Positions 19,873 through 28,446 of a stretch of DNA of 64,000 nucleotides are shown here, one piece after another. Position numbers and translations under genes: made by a program. The stretch lies in contig NZ_BSQG01000001.1 in the NCBI RefSeq assembly GCF_030268225.1, positions 1,353,299 through 1,417,298 on the forward strand. Direction: 5' to 3'. The stretch is from Nocardiopsis ansamitocini (GTDB lineage Bacteria; Actinomycetota; Actinomycetes; Streptosporangiales; Streptosporangiaceae). Numbering within the stretch: position 1 is the stretch's first letter; every line of letters starts with the position of its first letter. The notes under the pieces were generated by a model, which saw only the letters and a list, made by a program, of their open reading frames with translations, was not told the DNA's origin and did not search any database.

Positions 19873-21209
19873 CGCACCTCCTGCGCCCGGGGTGGCCAGT
19901 GGTGTGGTTGACGGCCGGATACCCGCTCTGGTGGGCGCTGGGACTGGGGCAGTTCGCGTTCTGGCTGTTCGCGGTGCCGATGGTGATCGAACTGGTCCGA
20001 CGCCACCACGCGGGACGTCCGCTGTTCCTACCCTCCGGGTTCACCCTGTGGGTGCTGTTCCTGGTCTGGTCGGTGGCCGGACTGGTCCTGGTGGGGCTGA
20101 CACCGGCGGGCGCTCTGGCGGGCACCGGCGGGATGCTGGGCGCGATCATGCGCATCATCACCTACCTGGCGCTGACCGTGCTGATGCTCTACGTCGGCAA
20201 CCTGTCGCGGACGGAACTGTCTGACCTGCGCATCGCCCGCGCGCTTGGCTGGCTGTGCCTGGCGACCGTGGCCGGTGGCCTGCTGGGGACCTTCTGGCCC
20301 TACTTCGAGTTCACGTCCTTGGTGGAGATGCTGCTCCCCGGGTCGCTGGCCGGGGAGTCCTACGTCCAAGCGCTCGTCCATCCCTCCGCCGCCCAGATCA
20401 TGGACGTGCTGGGGTACGAGTCGCCGCGCCCCAAAGCTCCCTGGGAGTACACCAACACCTGGGGCAACATGCTGTCACTGCTCCTCATCTGGCTGGTGGT
20501 CGGCTGGGTTGCGCGGGGCAGCACCCGGAGGCAGCTGATCGGCGTGACGGCCATCGCGGTCTCGGTCGTCCCCGTCGTCTACTCGCTCAACCGCGGCCTG
20601 TGGGTGGGGTTGGCACTATCGGTGGCCTTTGCACTGGTGCAGTTGCTGCGTCGCGGCAGGATCGCGGCCGTGTCGCTGTGCGCGGGGGCGGTGGCACTGG
20701 CGCTGGCCGCGGTCCTCGTCTCACCACTGCTGGACATCTTGCAGGAGCGCGCGGACAACCCGCACAGCGACGACGGCCGCGCGGTGGCCAGCGCGGCCGC
20801 GCTGCGTGCGGCGGGCGACTCGCCGGTCGTGGGCTGGGGAACGACCCGCGCCGCGTTGGGCAGCGGTTCCTCCATCGCGATCGGCAAGTCCCCCGAGTGC
20901 CCGCAGTGCGGCAACAACACGATCGGCAACAACGGGCAGTTGTGGTTGCTGCTGATCGCGAACGGCTGGGGCGGAACCCTGCTCTTCCTGGCCTTCTTCG
21001 CGCAGGCCGCGTGGCGTCACCGTGGCGACCTCTCCCTGGTCGGCTCGGCTTCGCTGCTGAGCATCCTGCTGCTGTTCTGGTACATGTTCTTCTACGTCGC
21101 GTTGACGGCGCCGCTGGCCGTGTCGATGATCGCCGTTGCCCTGCTGTGGCGGAGGTCGAGAGAGAAGACGCCAACGGTGGTCTCGACGCTGGAAAGTGGC
21201 GTGCGATGA
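19869..21209 (+). CDS. O-antigen ligase / Wzy-like polysaccharide polymerase
   Basis: Polytopic membrane protein of 446 residues with about ten to twelve helices and the long outside loop of the O-antigen ligase/polymerase family. The loop holds W-E-Y-T-N-T-W-G-N and later N-R-G-L-W-V-G-L, the usual arginine-containing signature. A short C-P-Q-C-G-N-N motif before the last helices is unusual and might form a disulfide. The GTG start is coupled by GTGA to the Wzz gene and the end overlaps the next gene by 4 bp. Predicted to join lipid-linked repeat units outside the membrane. Confidence 0.82.
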   Translation: MTHLLRPGWPVVWLTAGYPLWWALGLGQFAFWLFAVPMVIELVRRHHAGRPLFLPSGFTLWVLFLVWSVAGLVLVGLTPAGALAGTGGMLGAIMRIITYLALTVLMLYVGNLSRTELSDLRIARALGWLCLATVAGGLLGTFWPYFEFTSLVEMLLPGSLAGESYVQALVHPSAAQIMDVLGYESPRPKAPWEYTNTWGNMLSLLLIWLVVGWVARGSTRRQLIGVTAIAVSVVPVVYSLNRGLWVGLALSVAFALVQLLRRGRIAAVSLCAGAVALALAAVLVSPLLDILQERADNPHSDDGRAVASAAALRAAGDSPVVGWGTTRAALGSGSSIAIGKSPECPQCGNNTIGNNGQLWLLLIANGWGGTLLFLAFFAQAAWRHRGDLSLVGSASLLSILLLFWYMFFYVALTAPLAVSMIAVALLWRRSREKTPTVVSTLESGVR

Positions 21210-22438
21210 CCGGCGAGACAACCTACCTGACCGACCTCGCCGAGGTGCTCTGGCCGTGCGGCGGTCTCCTCGACCGTGGTTCCGGCGAAGAACCCGGGAC
21301 GCCCGGCTCGCGTGGCGCGCCTGTGCGCGTTTACCTGCCGGTTCCCTCCGCCCACGATCCGCGGGTGATCATCCCCGCCGCCAACCGTTACGCCGCTGTG
21401 CGCGGTATCTCGGCGTTCGCGCAGGGCCACTCCCTCCGGGAAAAACTGCGCACGGGCCTGCTGACCACGGCGTTCGCCAGTGGGGTGGCTCCGCTGCTGC
21501 TGCGCGACCGGCTGCGGGTCGGCTCGGGCCAGGGGATCGAACACGCGCTTTCGGGTGCGCTGGACCGGGAGCTGGTGATCGTCATCCATGTCGGTCCGCC
21601 CCGCGCGAACCGCAAACCCGTCCTCCTGCTCCTCACCCCCAAGGGCCGCATCGTGGGGTACGCGAAGGTCGGGGTGAACGCGTTGACCTCGCGCCTGGTC
21701 GCTGCCGAGACCGTGGCGTTGAGACGCCTGCTGGACTCGGTCCTGCCCGATGTCACCGTGCCTCGCCTGCTTCACGCGGGCGAGTGGAACGATCGTCCCC
21801 TGCTGGTCCAGGAGGCGCTGCCTGTAGGCGATCAGACCGACCGGCCCACCCGTCGCCAATTGCTGCGCTGCGTCGTCCAGGTGGCGGCACTGGAACCGAT
21901 CGCCGAACGGCTGGTCTCCGCCTCGCCCTACCGGCGCACCCTTGTCGAGCGAATTACCGCCCTGGGCCAGCGGCCCGAGGCCGATGCGCTGCGCGCGACC
22001 CTGGAGCGGCTGCCCGACGTCCGGGTGCCTTTCGGGGCCTGGCACGGCGACCTCACCCGGTGGAACGTGGCCAGCACCTCGCGACGGGCGTTCGTATGGG
22101 ACTGGGAACGGCTGACGTTCGACGTCCCGGTGGGCTTCGACGCGCTGCACTACGAACTCAACGAGTCGGTCCAGGCCGGCGTGCATCAGGGGGTGCACCG
22201 CTGGCTGGACAGTGGCGCGCGCCTGCTGCGGGACCCGATGCTGGCCGCGACCGGGCTGAAGTCGCGTGCGGTGCCCACCGTGATGGCGCTCTACCTGATC
22301 GACCTGGCGACACGCTATCTGCACGACCGTCAGGCCGAGGCGGGCGCGAAGCTCGCAGCCGTGGACGACTGGCTGCTGCCGGCTCTCGCCGGGCTGGAGG
22401 AGCGTGCCGCCCACGAGGCGGCCACCGCCCGCCCCTGA
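21206..22438 (+). CDS. phosphotransferase with aminoglycoside/choline-kinase (APH) fold
   Basis: Soluble protein of 410 residues. The C-terminal half carries the APH catalytic set: W-H-G-D-L-T-R-W-N for the catalytic loop and V-W-D-W-E-R for the metal-binding Asp. The N-terminal part contains a strand with G-Y-A-K-V-G-V, plausibly holding the ATP-contacting Lys. Similar proteins occur in actinobacterial polysaccharide loci and may phosphorylate a sugar or lipid-linked intermediate; the substrate is unknown. ATG 21206 overlaps the polymerase stop, so it belongs to the same operon. Confidence 0.72.
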   Translation: MTGETTYLTDLAEVLWPCGGLLDRGSGEEPGTPGSRGAPVRVYLPVPSAHDPRVIIPAANRYAAVRGISAFAQGHSLREKLRTGLLTTAFASGVAPLLLRDRLRVGSGQGIEHALSGALDRELVIVIHVGPPRANRKPVLLLLTPKGRIVGYAKVGVNALTSRLVAAETVALRRLLDSVLPDVTVPRLLHAGEWNDRPLLVQEALPVGDQTDRPTRRQLLRCVVQVAALEPIAERLVSASPYRRTLVERITALGQRPEADALRATLERLPDVRVPFGAWHGDLTRWNVASTSRRAFVWDWERLTFDVPVGFDALHYELNESVQAGVHQGVHRWLDSGARLLRDPMLAATGLKSRAVPTVMALYLIDLATRYLHDRQAEAGAKLAAVDDWLLPALAGLEERAAHEAATARP

Positions 22439-22533
22439 CCGATGGCCGTCCCGGTTCGCCCGGCGAGCGGCTTTCCCCTGTCAAGCGCGCCCGGACCGGC
22501 GCGCCGGCCCTCCGAGCAAGGAGCCTGTGACGT

Positions 22534-23391
22534 ATGACCGCAACCAACCGCCCCGGACCCGCCGTGTCTGCCGCCAAGAACGCTATGCGTGCCGCAGCAG
22601 GAGTGTTCGGCCAGTTGACCCGGTGGAACCGGGTCCTTCCCGATTTCCTGATCGTGGGCACCCAGCGCGGTGGGACGACCTCGCTGTTCAAGGCCCTGGT
22701 GCAGCACCCGCTGGTCGAGGGGCCGACCTTCCGCAAGGGCGTGCACTACTTCGACGTGAACCACCATCGGGGGCCGGCGTTCTACCGGGGGCACTTCCCC
22801 ACGCGCAAGTCGGCCCTGCCCCCCGTCCAGGTCTGCGAGTCCAGCCCGTACTACATGTTCCACCCGCTGGCCCCCGAGCGGATCGCTCGGGAGCTGCCCG
22901 ACACGAAGATTCTGGTGGCGCTGCGCGACCCGGTGGAACGCGCCTACTCCGCCTACGTGCACGAGCGGGCCAGGGGCTTTGAGACCGAGACGTTCGAACG
23001 CGCTCTGGAACTGGAGCCCGAGCGGCTGGCCGGGGTCGAGGAGCGGTTGGCTGCCGACCCCTGCGCCTACTCGCACAGCCATCAACATCACGCCTATCTG
23101 TCACGAGGCCAGTACGTGGACCAGTTGGAACGTTTGGAGAAGCACGTGGGGCGCGATCGCATCCACGTCGTGGAAAGCGAGTCGTTCTTCCGGCAGCCGG
23201 AGGAGAACTTCGAGGTGATCGCCGGTTTCCTCGACCTCCCCCAGCATTCGGGCATCCGGTTCGAGCGTCACAACGCACGGCCGCGCAGCAGCATGGACCC
23301 GGCCCTGCGGGATCGGCTGCGCGCCCATTTCACGCCTTATGACGAGCGGCTGGCCCAGTGGTGGGGGCGCATGCCCGGTTGGCGACGATGA
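22534..23391 (+). CDS. sulfotransferase (heparan-sulfate sulfotransferase-like)
   Basis: Predicted PAPS-dependent sulfotransferase of 285 residues. The 5'-phosphosulfate loop is G-T-Q-R-G-G-T-T-S-L near residue 43, and the 3'-phosphate site is R-D-P-V-E-R-A-Y-S-A-Y. Y-L-S-R-G-Q-Y toward the C-terminus is typical of the NDST/HS3ST-type group acting on polysaccharides. ATG 22534 has AAGGAG ten bases upstream. It overlaps the flippase start by 4 bp and lies in the polysaccharide operon, so the growing glycan is the likely acceptor. Confidence 0.87.
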   Translation: MTATNRPGPAVSAAKNAMRAAAGVFGQLTRWNRVLPDFLIVGTQRGGTTSLFKALVQHPLVEGPTFRKGVHYFDVNHHRGPAFYRGHFPTRKSALPPVQVCESSPYYMFHPLAPERIARELPDTKILVALRDPVERAYSAYVHERARGFETETFERALELEPERLAGVEERLAADPCAYSHSHQHHAYLSRGQYVDQLERLEKHVGRDRIHVVESESFFRQPEENFEVIAGFLDLPQHSGIRFERHNARPRSSMDPALRDRLRAHFTPYDERLAQWWGRMPGWRR

Positions 23392-24950
23392 ACGACCCGG
23401 GACCGAAGACGCAGCAACGGCCGACGGGGGCCGCCCCGACCGCGACGAGCGGGGACTCCGCCGGATTGGGCCGGGTGGCGCGGGGCGGGGCCGTCAACAT
23501 GGCCGGGGCGGTGTGCGGGGCCGCGCTGAACGTCGGACTCGTGGTGGTCGTGGCGCATATGTTCCCCCAGGAGACCGCCGGCGTGTTCTTCTCCGCGACC
23601 TCGGTGTTCCTCATCGTGCTCGCGGTGGCCAACCTTGGCACCTCCAACGGCCTGGTGTACTTCATCGCGCGACTGCGCGCCCTGGGAGCAGGCGGTCAGA
23701 GCCTGGGAGTGCTACGGCTGGCGTTGAGACCGGTGGTGGCGGTGGCCCTGCTGGTCGGTGCGGCTCTGGCATTACTGGCCGAACCGCTCGCGGGGCTCCT
23801 GGGCAGCCAGGATGCCGCCGCCTATCTACAGGTGCTGGCGATCTTCCTGCCGTTTGCCGTCTATGCCGATGCCGCACTGGCAGCGACCCGCGGCTTCAAC
23901 GACATGCGGGCGACGGTGGTCCTGGACAAGGTGGCCCGTCCCGCCGCGCAGTTGGCCCTGCTGGGCGCACTGGCCGTGTGGGGCGGCGCAGGACTGTTGA
24001 CAGTGGCCTGGGTCGGCCCGTACCTTCCGGTCGCGATCCTGGCCTGGTGGTGGCTGCGCCGGGTCCTGCGTGTTGCGGAGCGGGAGGAAACCGCACCACT
24101 GCCCGTGGGGCCGAAGGTCGTGGACGCACGGACTTTCTGGGCTTTCGCTCTGCCCCGATCGGTGGCCAGCATCGCCCAGATCGGGATCCAGCGCAGCGGA
24201 ATCGTCCTCGTCGCGGTCCTCCAGGGGGCGGCCGAGGCGGCGGTGTTCACGGCGGCGACACGGTTCATGGTGGTCGGTCAGTTCGCGACACAGGCCATCC
24301 AGTTCGCGGTGCAGCCGCGCCTGGCCGAACTGTTGGCGATACGCGACCACAAGGGCGCAGCCACCCTGTACCAGGCCGGCACCGCGTGGCTGGTCTGCCT
24401 GACCTGGCCGCTCTACCTGCCCGTCATCGTGTATGCGCCGCTGCTCCTGCACTTGTTCGGCGCGGACTACGCGGCAGGCGCCGGTGTGCTGGTAGTGGTC
24501 TCGGCTGCGATGTTGGCGTCCTCTGCCTGTGGCATGGGGGACCTGGCCCTGACGATGGCGGGGCGCACCGGCTGGAACCTGTTCAACAACATCCTGGCGC
24601 TTGTGGTGAGCGTGGTGGTGTGCGTGGTCCTGATCCCGTGGATCGGGGCGGTGGGTGCGGCTCTGGCGTGGGCTGCGGCCGTTTTGGTGCGCAATCTGCT
24701 GCCGTTGGCGCAATTGCACCGTTCGCTGGGGCTCCAGCCGCTGAGCCGGGCCTGGCTGGTGGCCGTGGGTGCGTGCCTCGTCTGGTTCGGCCTGGTCCCG
24801 CTGGGCGCCAACGCGGTCCTGGGCGCCGGGGCGGGCTCGCTCGCAGTGGCAATGCTGGTGGGAGGCGCCGGGTACGCGGCCACACTGTGGCGATTGCGGT
24901 CGGTGCTGGCGCTGGAGGGATTGCTGCACCGGCGCCCCACCGCACGGTGA
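23388..24950 (+). CDS. Wzx-type polysaccharide flippase (MOP superfamily)
   Basis: Membrane protein of 520 residues with about twelve to fourteen helices, matching the polysaccharide biosynthesis/oligosaccharide flippase family. The N-terminal G-R-V-A-R-G-G-A-V-N-M-A-G segment and the P-R-S-V-A-S-I-A-Q-I-G start of the second half are typical. Predicted to flip the lipid-linked repeat unit to the outer face, where the polymerase acts. ATG 23388 overlaps the sulfotransferase stop; the frame's upstream extension lies inside the sulfotransferase gene. Confidence 0.87.
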   Translation: MNDPGPKTQQRPTGAAPTATSGDSAGLGRVARGGAVNMAGAVCGAALNVGLVVVVAHMFPQETAGVFFSATSVFLIVLAVANLGTSNGLVYFIARLRALGAGGQSLGVLRLALRPVVAVALLVGAALALLAEPLAGLLGSQDAAAYLQVLAIFLPFAVYADAALAATRGFNDMRATVVLDKVARPAAQLALLGALAVWGGAGLLTVAWVGPYLPVAILAWWWLRRVLRVAEREETAPLPVGPKVVDARTFWAFALPRSVASIAQIGIQRSGIVLVAVLQGAAEAAVFTAATRFMVVGQFATQAIQFAVQPRLAELLAIRDHKGAATLYQAGTAWLVCLTWPLYLPVIVYAPLLLHLFGADYAAGAGVLVVVSAAMLASSACGMGDLALTMAGRTGWNLFNNILALVVSVVVCVVLIPWIGAVGAALAWAAAVLVRNLLPLAQLHRSLGLQPLSRAWLVAVGACLVWFGLVPLGANAVLGAGAGSLAVAMLVGGAGYAATLWRLRSVLALEGLLHRRPTAR

Positions 24951-25037
24951 GTGCCCGAAGCGGTCGGTGCTGGTGCCTGCGCAGTGGCAGAGGCATTCGT
25001 CCTTATTGCAGGGGATTCTCTACCCGCAAACGATGTT

Positions 25038-25054
25038 CATTACTTCAAGTAATG
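25038..25054. promoter_or_regulatory. 17-bp perfect palindrome upstream of the Alg14/PssD gene
   Basis: CATTACTT-C-AAGTAATG is a perfect inverted repeat with one central base, in a strikingly AT-rich stretch (25015-25085) 35 bases before the next start. Its length and position suit a dimeric regulator near a promoter. The regulator is unknown. Confidence 0.45.
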
Positions 25055-25088
25055 ATTAAATCACTCTCAGTTATGAGACTATTGGGCT

Positions 25089-25547
25089 ATGTCTTCAGCC
25101 CCTGTCCTGCTCGTCGCCTCCAGTGGAGGCCACCTGGCCCAGCTGTGGCCGCTGCGGCCATGGTGGACCACCCACGAGCGCGTCTGGATCACTTTCAAAA
25201 CCCCCGATGCCGTTTCCGCACTGGCGGGCGAGACCGTCCACTGGGCCTACCACCCCACCACGCGCAACGTCGTCAACCTGGTCCGCAACACCTTCCTGGC
25301 GCTACGCGTATTCGCCCGGCACCGTCCCCGCGTCGTGGTCTCCACCGGTGCGGGCGTGGCCGTGCCGTTCTTCGTCCTGGCCCGGCTGCTGCGCGTGCCG
25401 ACCGTCTACATCGAGGTCTACGACCGGATGGACACCCCCACCCTGACTGCGCGGCTGTGCCGCCCCTTCACCCGCCTCTTCCTCGCCCAGTGGGACGAGC
25501 AGCGTGAATTCATGCCGACCGCGATCACCGTAGGGCCACTGCTATGA
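25089..25547 (+). CDS. PssD/Alg14-like glycosyltransferase membrane subunit
   Basis: Protein of 152 residues, the usual size of PssD/Cps14F. It begins with L-L-V-A-S-S-G-G-H-L-A-Q-L, the Alg14 signature, and has V-V-V-S-T-G-A-G-V-A-V-P and V-Y-I-E-V-Y-D-R. Alg14-type proteins anchor and activate a catalytic Alg13-type partner for transfer of a sugar to a lipid-linked acceptor. The partner is the N-terminal domain of the next gene, which overlaps by 4 bp. No clear ribosome-binding site precedes ATG 25089, so a leaderless or weak start is possible. Confidence 0.88.
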   Translation: MSSAPVLLVASSGGHLAQLWPLRPWWTTHERVWITFKTPDAVSALAGETVHWAYHPTTRNVVNLVRNTFLALRVFARHRPRVVVSTGAGVAVPFFVLARLLRVPTVYIEVYDRMDTPTLTARLCRPFTRLFLAQWDEQREFMPTAITVGPLL

Positions 25548-27037
25548 GCGAACTGCCCGCCGTCGAGGCCGACGCGCGTCCCCTCGTCCTCGTCACCATC
25601 GGCACCGACCACCACCCCTTCACCCGCCTCCTGGACTGGGTCGACGACTACGCCGAACGACGTCCCGGCATCCAGGTGCTGGTGCAGCACGGGGCTTCCC
25701 GGGCGCCGGTGCACGCCGAGGGCGTGGACTTCGTGGACCGGCAACGCCTCGACGAACTGATGGCCCGGGCAACCGTCGTGGTCACCCATGGCGGACCGGC
25801 CACCATCACCGAGGCCCGCCGTCAGGGTCGGTTGCCACTGGCCGTGGCCCGCGACCCCGAACTCGGCGAGCACGTCGACGACCACCAGCTGCGCTTCGTG
25901 TCCCGCTTGGACGACGCCGGCCTGGTGCGCTCCTGCGGCAGCTCACAGCAACTGTGCACCACCCTGGACAAGGCATTGGCCCAGCCCGGCGATTTCCGCC
26001 TGGAAGACGATGCGGAGGACCGCTCCGGCGCAGCCGCCCGGCGGGCAGGAGAACTGATCGACCTGCTCAGCGCCGTACGCTGGCCCTCGGAACCACGCCC
26101 GCTTCCCCGTTCCGGCCAGGCATGGGCGAAATGGCCGGACGTGACCGTGGTGGTGCCCACCAAGGACCGTCCCGAGTTGCTGCGCGCAACCCTGCGGGCG
26201 ATCGCCGCACAGGACTACCAGGGAACCATCATCACCCTGGTCGTCTACGACCACGTGGCCCCCGACCACTCGCTGGCCGGCGGCTCCGGCGATCGCCCGA
26301 TCCTGGTGCTGTCCAACACGATGCGCCAAGGGCTGGCCGGAGCGCGCAACACCGGTGTCCTGGCCGCCGAGACCGACCTCGTGGCGTTCTGCGACGACGA
26401 CGACACCTGGCTCCCGCACAAACTGCGCACCCAGGTCGAGGTTCTGCGCGCCGAACCGGACACCGAGATCGTCTGCTCGGGAATCAGGGTCGCCTACGGC
26501 GACCACGAGTCCGAACGCATCCTCAGGCGCACCAGCATCACCTTCGCCGACCTGTTGCGCTCCCGGCTGACCGAACTGCACCCCTCGACGTTTTTGATCC
26601 GACGCGACGCCATGGTGCACGGATGCGGCCTGGTCAGCGAAGACATCCCCGGCAGTTACGGCGAGGACTACGAACTTCTGCTGCGCCTGGCCCGGCGCGC
26701 CCCTGTGCGCAACATCCCCGAAGCGGGAGTACGGGTGCTCTGGCACCCCAGATCGCACTTCACCGGACGCTGGGAGATGATCTCCACCGCGCTGCGCTGG
26801 CTGCTCGCCGAATACCCCGAGTTCCGGTTGGACCCGCGCGGATACGCGCGCGTCTGCGGCCAGATCGCCTTCGCAGAGGCCGCGGCCGGACAGCGCGACG
26901 CGGCGCTGTCGTGGTCACTCGACACGCTTCGCGCTCGCCCCGCGGAGGCACGTGGATACCTGGCCCTGGCCGTGGCCTGCGGTGTTCCGGCCACGACGGT
27001 GCTGCGGATGCTGCACAAGCGCGGCAAGGGCGTCTGA
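25544..27037 (+). CDS. PssE/Alg13-like catalytic domain fused to a GT2 glycosyltransferase
   Basis: Two-domain enzyme of 497 residues. Residues about 12-175 match PssE/Alg13: V-L-V-T-I-G-T-D-H-H-P-F at the start and T-H-G-G-P-A-T-I-T-E-A at 81-91, the nucleotide-sugar site. After a linker, residues 198-430 are a GT-A family 2 transferase: T-V-V-V-P-T-K-D-R-P at 201-210, G-A-R-N-T-G near 267 and the DXD-like F-C-D-D-D-D-T-W at 282-289, then G-E-D-Y-E-L-L. The protein could add two consecutive sugars with the Alg14-like partner. A hairpin follows, ending the rightward arm. Confidence 0.88.
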   Translation: MSELPAVEADARPLVLVTIGTDHHPFTRLLDWVDDYAERRPGIQVLVQHGASRAPVHAEGVDFVDRQRLDELMARATVVVTHGGPATITEARRQGRLPLAVARDPELGEHVDDHQLRFVSRLDDAGLVRSCGSSQQLCTTLDKALAQPGDFRLEDDAEDRSGAAARRAGELIDLLSAVRWPSEPRPLPRSGQAWAKWPDVTVVVPTKDRPELLRATLRAIAAQDYQGTIITLVVYDHVAPDHSLAGGSGDRPILVLSNTMRQGLAGARNTGVLAAETDLVAFCDDDDTWLPHKLRTQVEVLRAEPDTEIVCSGIRVAYGDHESERILRRTSITFADLLRSRLTELHPSTFLIRRDAMVHGCGLVSEDIPGSYGEDYELLLRLARRAPVRNIPEAGVRVLWHPRSHFTGRWEMISTALRWLLAEYPEFRLDPRGYARVCGQIAFAEAAAGQRDAALSWSLDTLRARPAEARGYLALAVACGVPATTVLRMLHKRGKGV

Positions 27038-27046
27038 GCCCAGAGC

Positions 27047-27076
27047 GCCCGGTGGTCGGCCGATCAGCCACCGGGC
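27047..27076. terminator. hairpin between convergent polysaccharide arms
   Basis: GCCCGGTGG (27047-27055) pairs with CCACCGGGC (27068-27076) between the stop of the PssE-GT2 gene and the stop of the leftward GH-like gene. It could serve both directions. Confidence 0.6.
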
Positions 27077-27102
27077 CCCGCCCGATGCGGGCACACACCG
27101 CA

Positions 27103-28410
27103 CTAGTAGCGCAGCTCGAACTGGTCCAGCATCGACAGCGCGGAATTGACGGCTTCCCTCGCCTGTTCGGGAAGGTTCACGTACTCGTCCTGGCCCGCCT
27201 GGACGAATCCGGCCCGTGCATAACGGTTGTTGAGCAACCGGAAGTCGCAGGTCGGCCCCAGGGTGTTGTCCCAGAACTTGACCGCCCGCACCCGCTCGTA
27301 TTTGCGCAGCACATCAGGGATCTCGGCGTACCACTCCTGCGTTGCCCGAGGGTTGCCGGGGATCGGCACGGTTCCGGCCTCTCCGATCATCACCGGCTTG
27401 TCGGGGTCGATGCCGTGGCGGGGGCCCTGTTCCTGGATCCACTCGTACATCGGCGCCATCGCCTCTTCGAAGGACTGCACGTGCTTCCACCTCGGCTGGT
27501 GGGGACAGCCGGTCATGTTGTACGCCTCCCAACTGATCCAGTCCACGTAGTCGTTGCCGGGCCACAGGCCGGGCAGCCGGGCGAAGTTTCCGGGATAGCC
27601 GGTCACGTTCCACACGAAGATCGCGTTGTCGGCCCCGTAGTCGCGGTAGACGTCCACGACGTGCTGCCACGCCTGGACGAACTGGTCGGGCGTGCCACGG
27701 GTGTTGTAGCGCTTGTTGGCGTCGGCCTCGTGGTCGAAGGTGACGAACACCGGCAGCCCCAGATCGGCGATCTGGCGGGCCTGCGCCCGCAGCGGACCGT
27801 CGAACTGCCCGCGGGTGATCTGGCGGTAGCGCAGGGGCGGATGCCCGTTCTGGTCGAAGCGACGGGCCTCCACATTGACGTGCAGGTAACGCCCCTCGTT
27901 TGCGAACGCGCGCTCCTTCGCCGTGGGAAAGTTGCGTTGGTCGATGCCGTGCCAGGTGTAGACGATGTCCATGGGACGCCCCGCAGCGCGCTCCAACCCG
28001 GCGACGTTGTTGCGATAGGGACTGACCCCCCACCACACCCCGCAGGACGGCTCCAGGATCTCCGTGACGTCGCAGACCGGGTCGGTCGAGGCGGTGACAC
28101 CCGAGGGCGACGGACCGGGCTCCAGCAGCGGACTCATCGACGCACTGGGGGCCGGTGGCTCGGGCGAGAGCGCATCTGCGGACGCCCCGGCGCTGACGGT
28201 TGTTCCTGGCTCGGCTGTCGGCGACTCCGGAGGAACCTCGTACACGCTCGCGGGTTGGATATCCGCAGTGGCGCACCCGGTGAGCAGCAGGGTCGCCACC
28301 ACCATGGCAGCGCCCAACCGCTCGCTCCGGCACCTTTCGACGGGCGGTCCGCAAAGGCCCGCAGACCCGTACAAGTTCTCCGTAATCGCGGAGTTCGATA
28401 TTCCGCGCAT
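27103..28410 (-). CDS. secreted lipoprotein, GH26-like glycoside hydrolase
   Basis: A 435-residue protein with a signal sequence ending in the lipobox L-L-L-T-G-C near residue 45, a Pro/Ser/Thr-rich linker, then a TIM-barrel-like domain from about residue 115. Candidate catalytic acids are the Glu of V-F-V-T-F-D-H-E-A-D and the Glu of P-V-M-I-G-E-A-G-T, the pattern of clan GH-A and especially GH26-like enzymes. W-G-V-S-P-Y and V-K-F-W-D-N also fit. It may trim or release the polysaccharide. ATG 28410 is the upstream-most start; the true start could be later because the N-region before the hydrophobic core is long. Confidence 0.68.
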   Translation of the reverse strand: MRGISNSAITENLYGSAGLCGPPVERCRSERLGAAMVVATLLLTGCATADIQPASVYEVPPESPTAEPGTTVSAGASADALSPEPPAPSASMSPLLEPGPSPSGVTASTDPVCDVTEILEPSCGVWWGVSPYRNNVAGLERAAGRPMDIVYTWHGIDQRNFPTAKERAFANEGRYLHVNVEARRFDQNGHPPLRYRQITRGQFDGPLRAQARQIADLGLPVFVTFDHEADANKRYNTRGTPDQFVQAWQHVVDVYRDYGADNAIFVWNVTGYPGNFARLPGLWPGNDYVDWISWEAYNMTGCPHQPRWKHVQSFEEAMAPMYEWIQEQGPRHGIDPDKPVMIGEAGTVPIPGNPRATQEWYAEIPDVLRKYERVRAVKFWDNTLGPTCDFRLLNNRYARAGFVQAGQDEYVNLPEQAREAVNSALSMLDQFELRY

Positions 28411-28446
28411 AGACTCATAGTTACCATATGCGCTCGAAAATTAACG

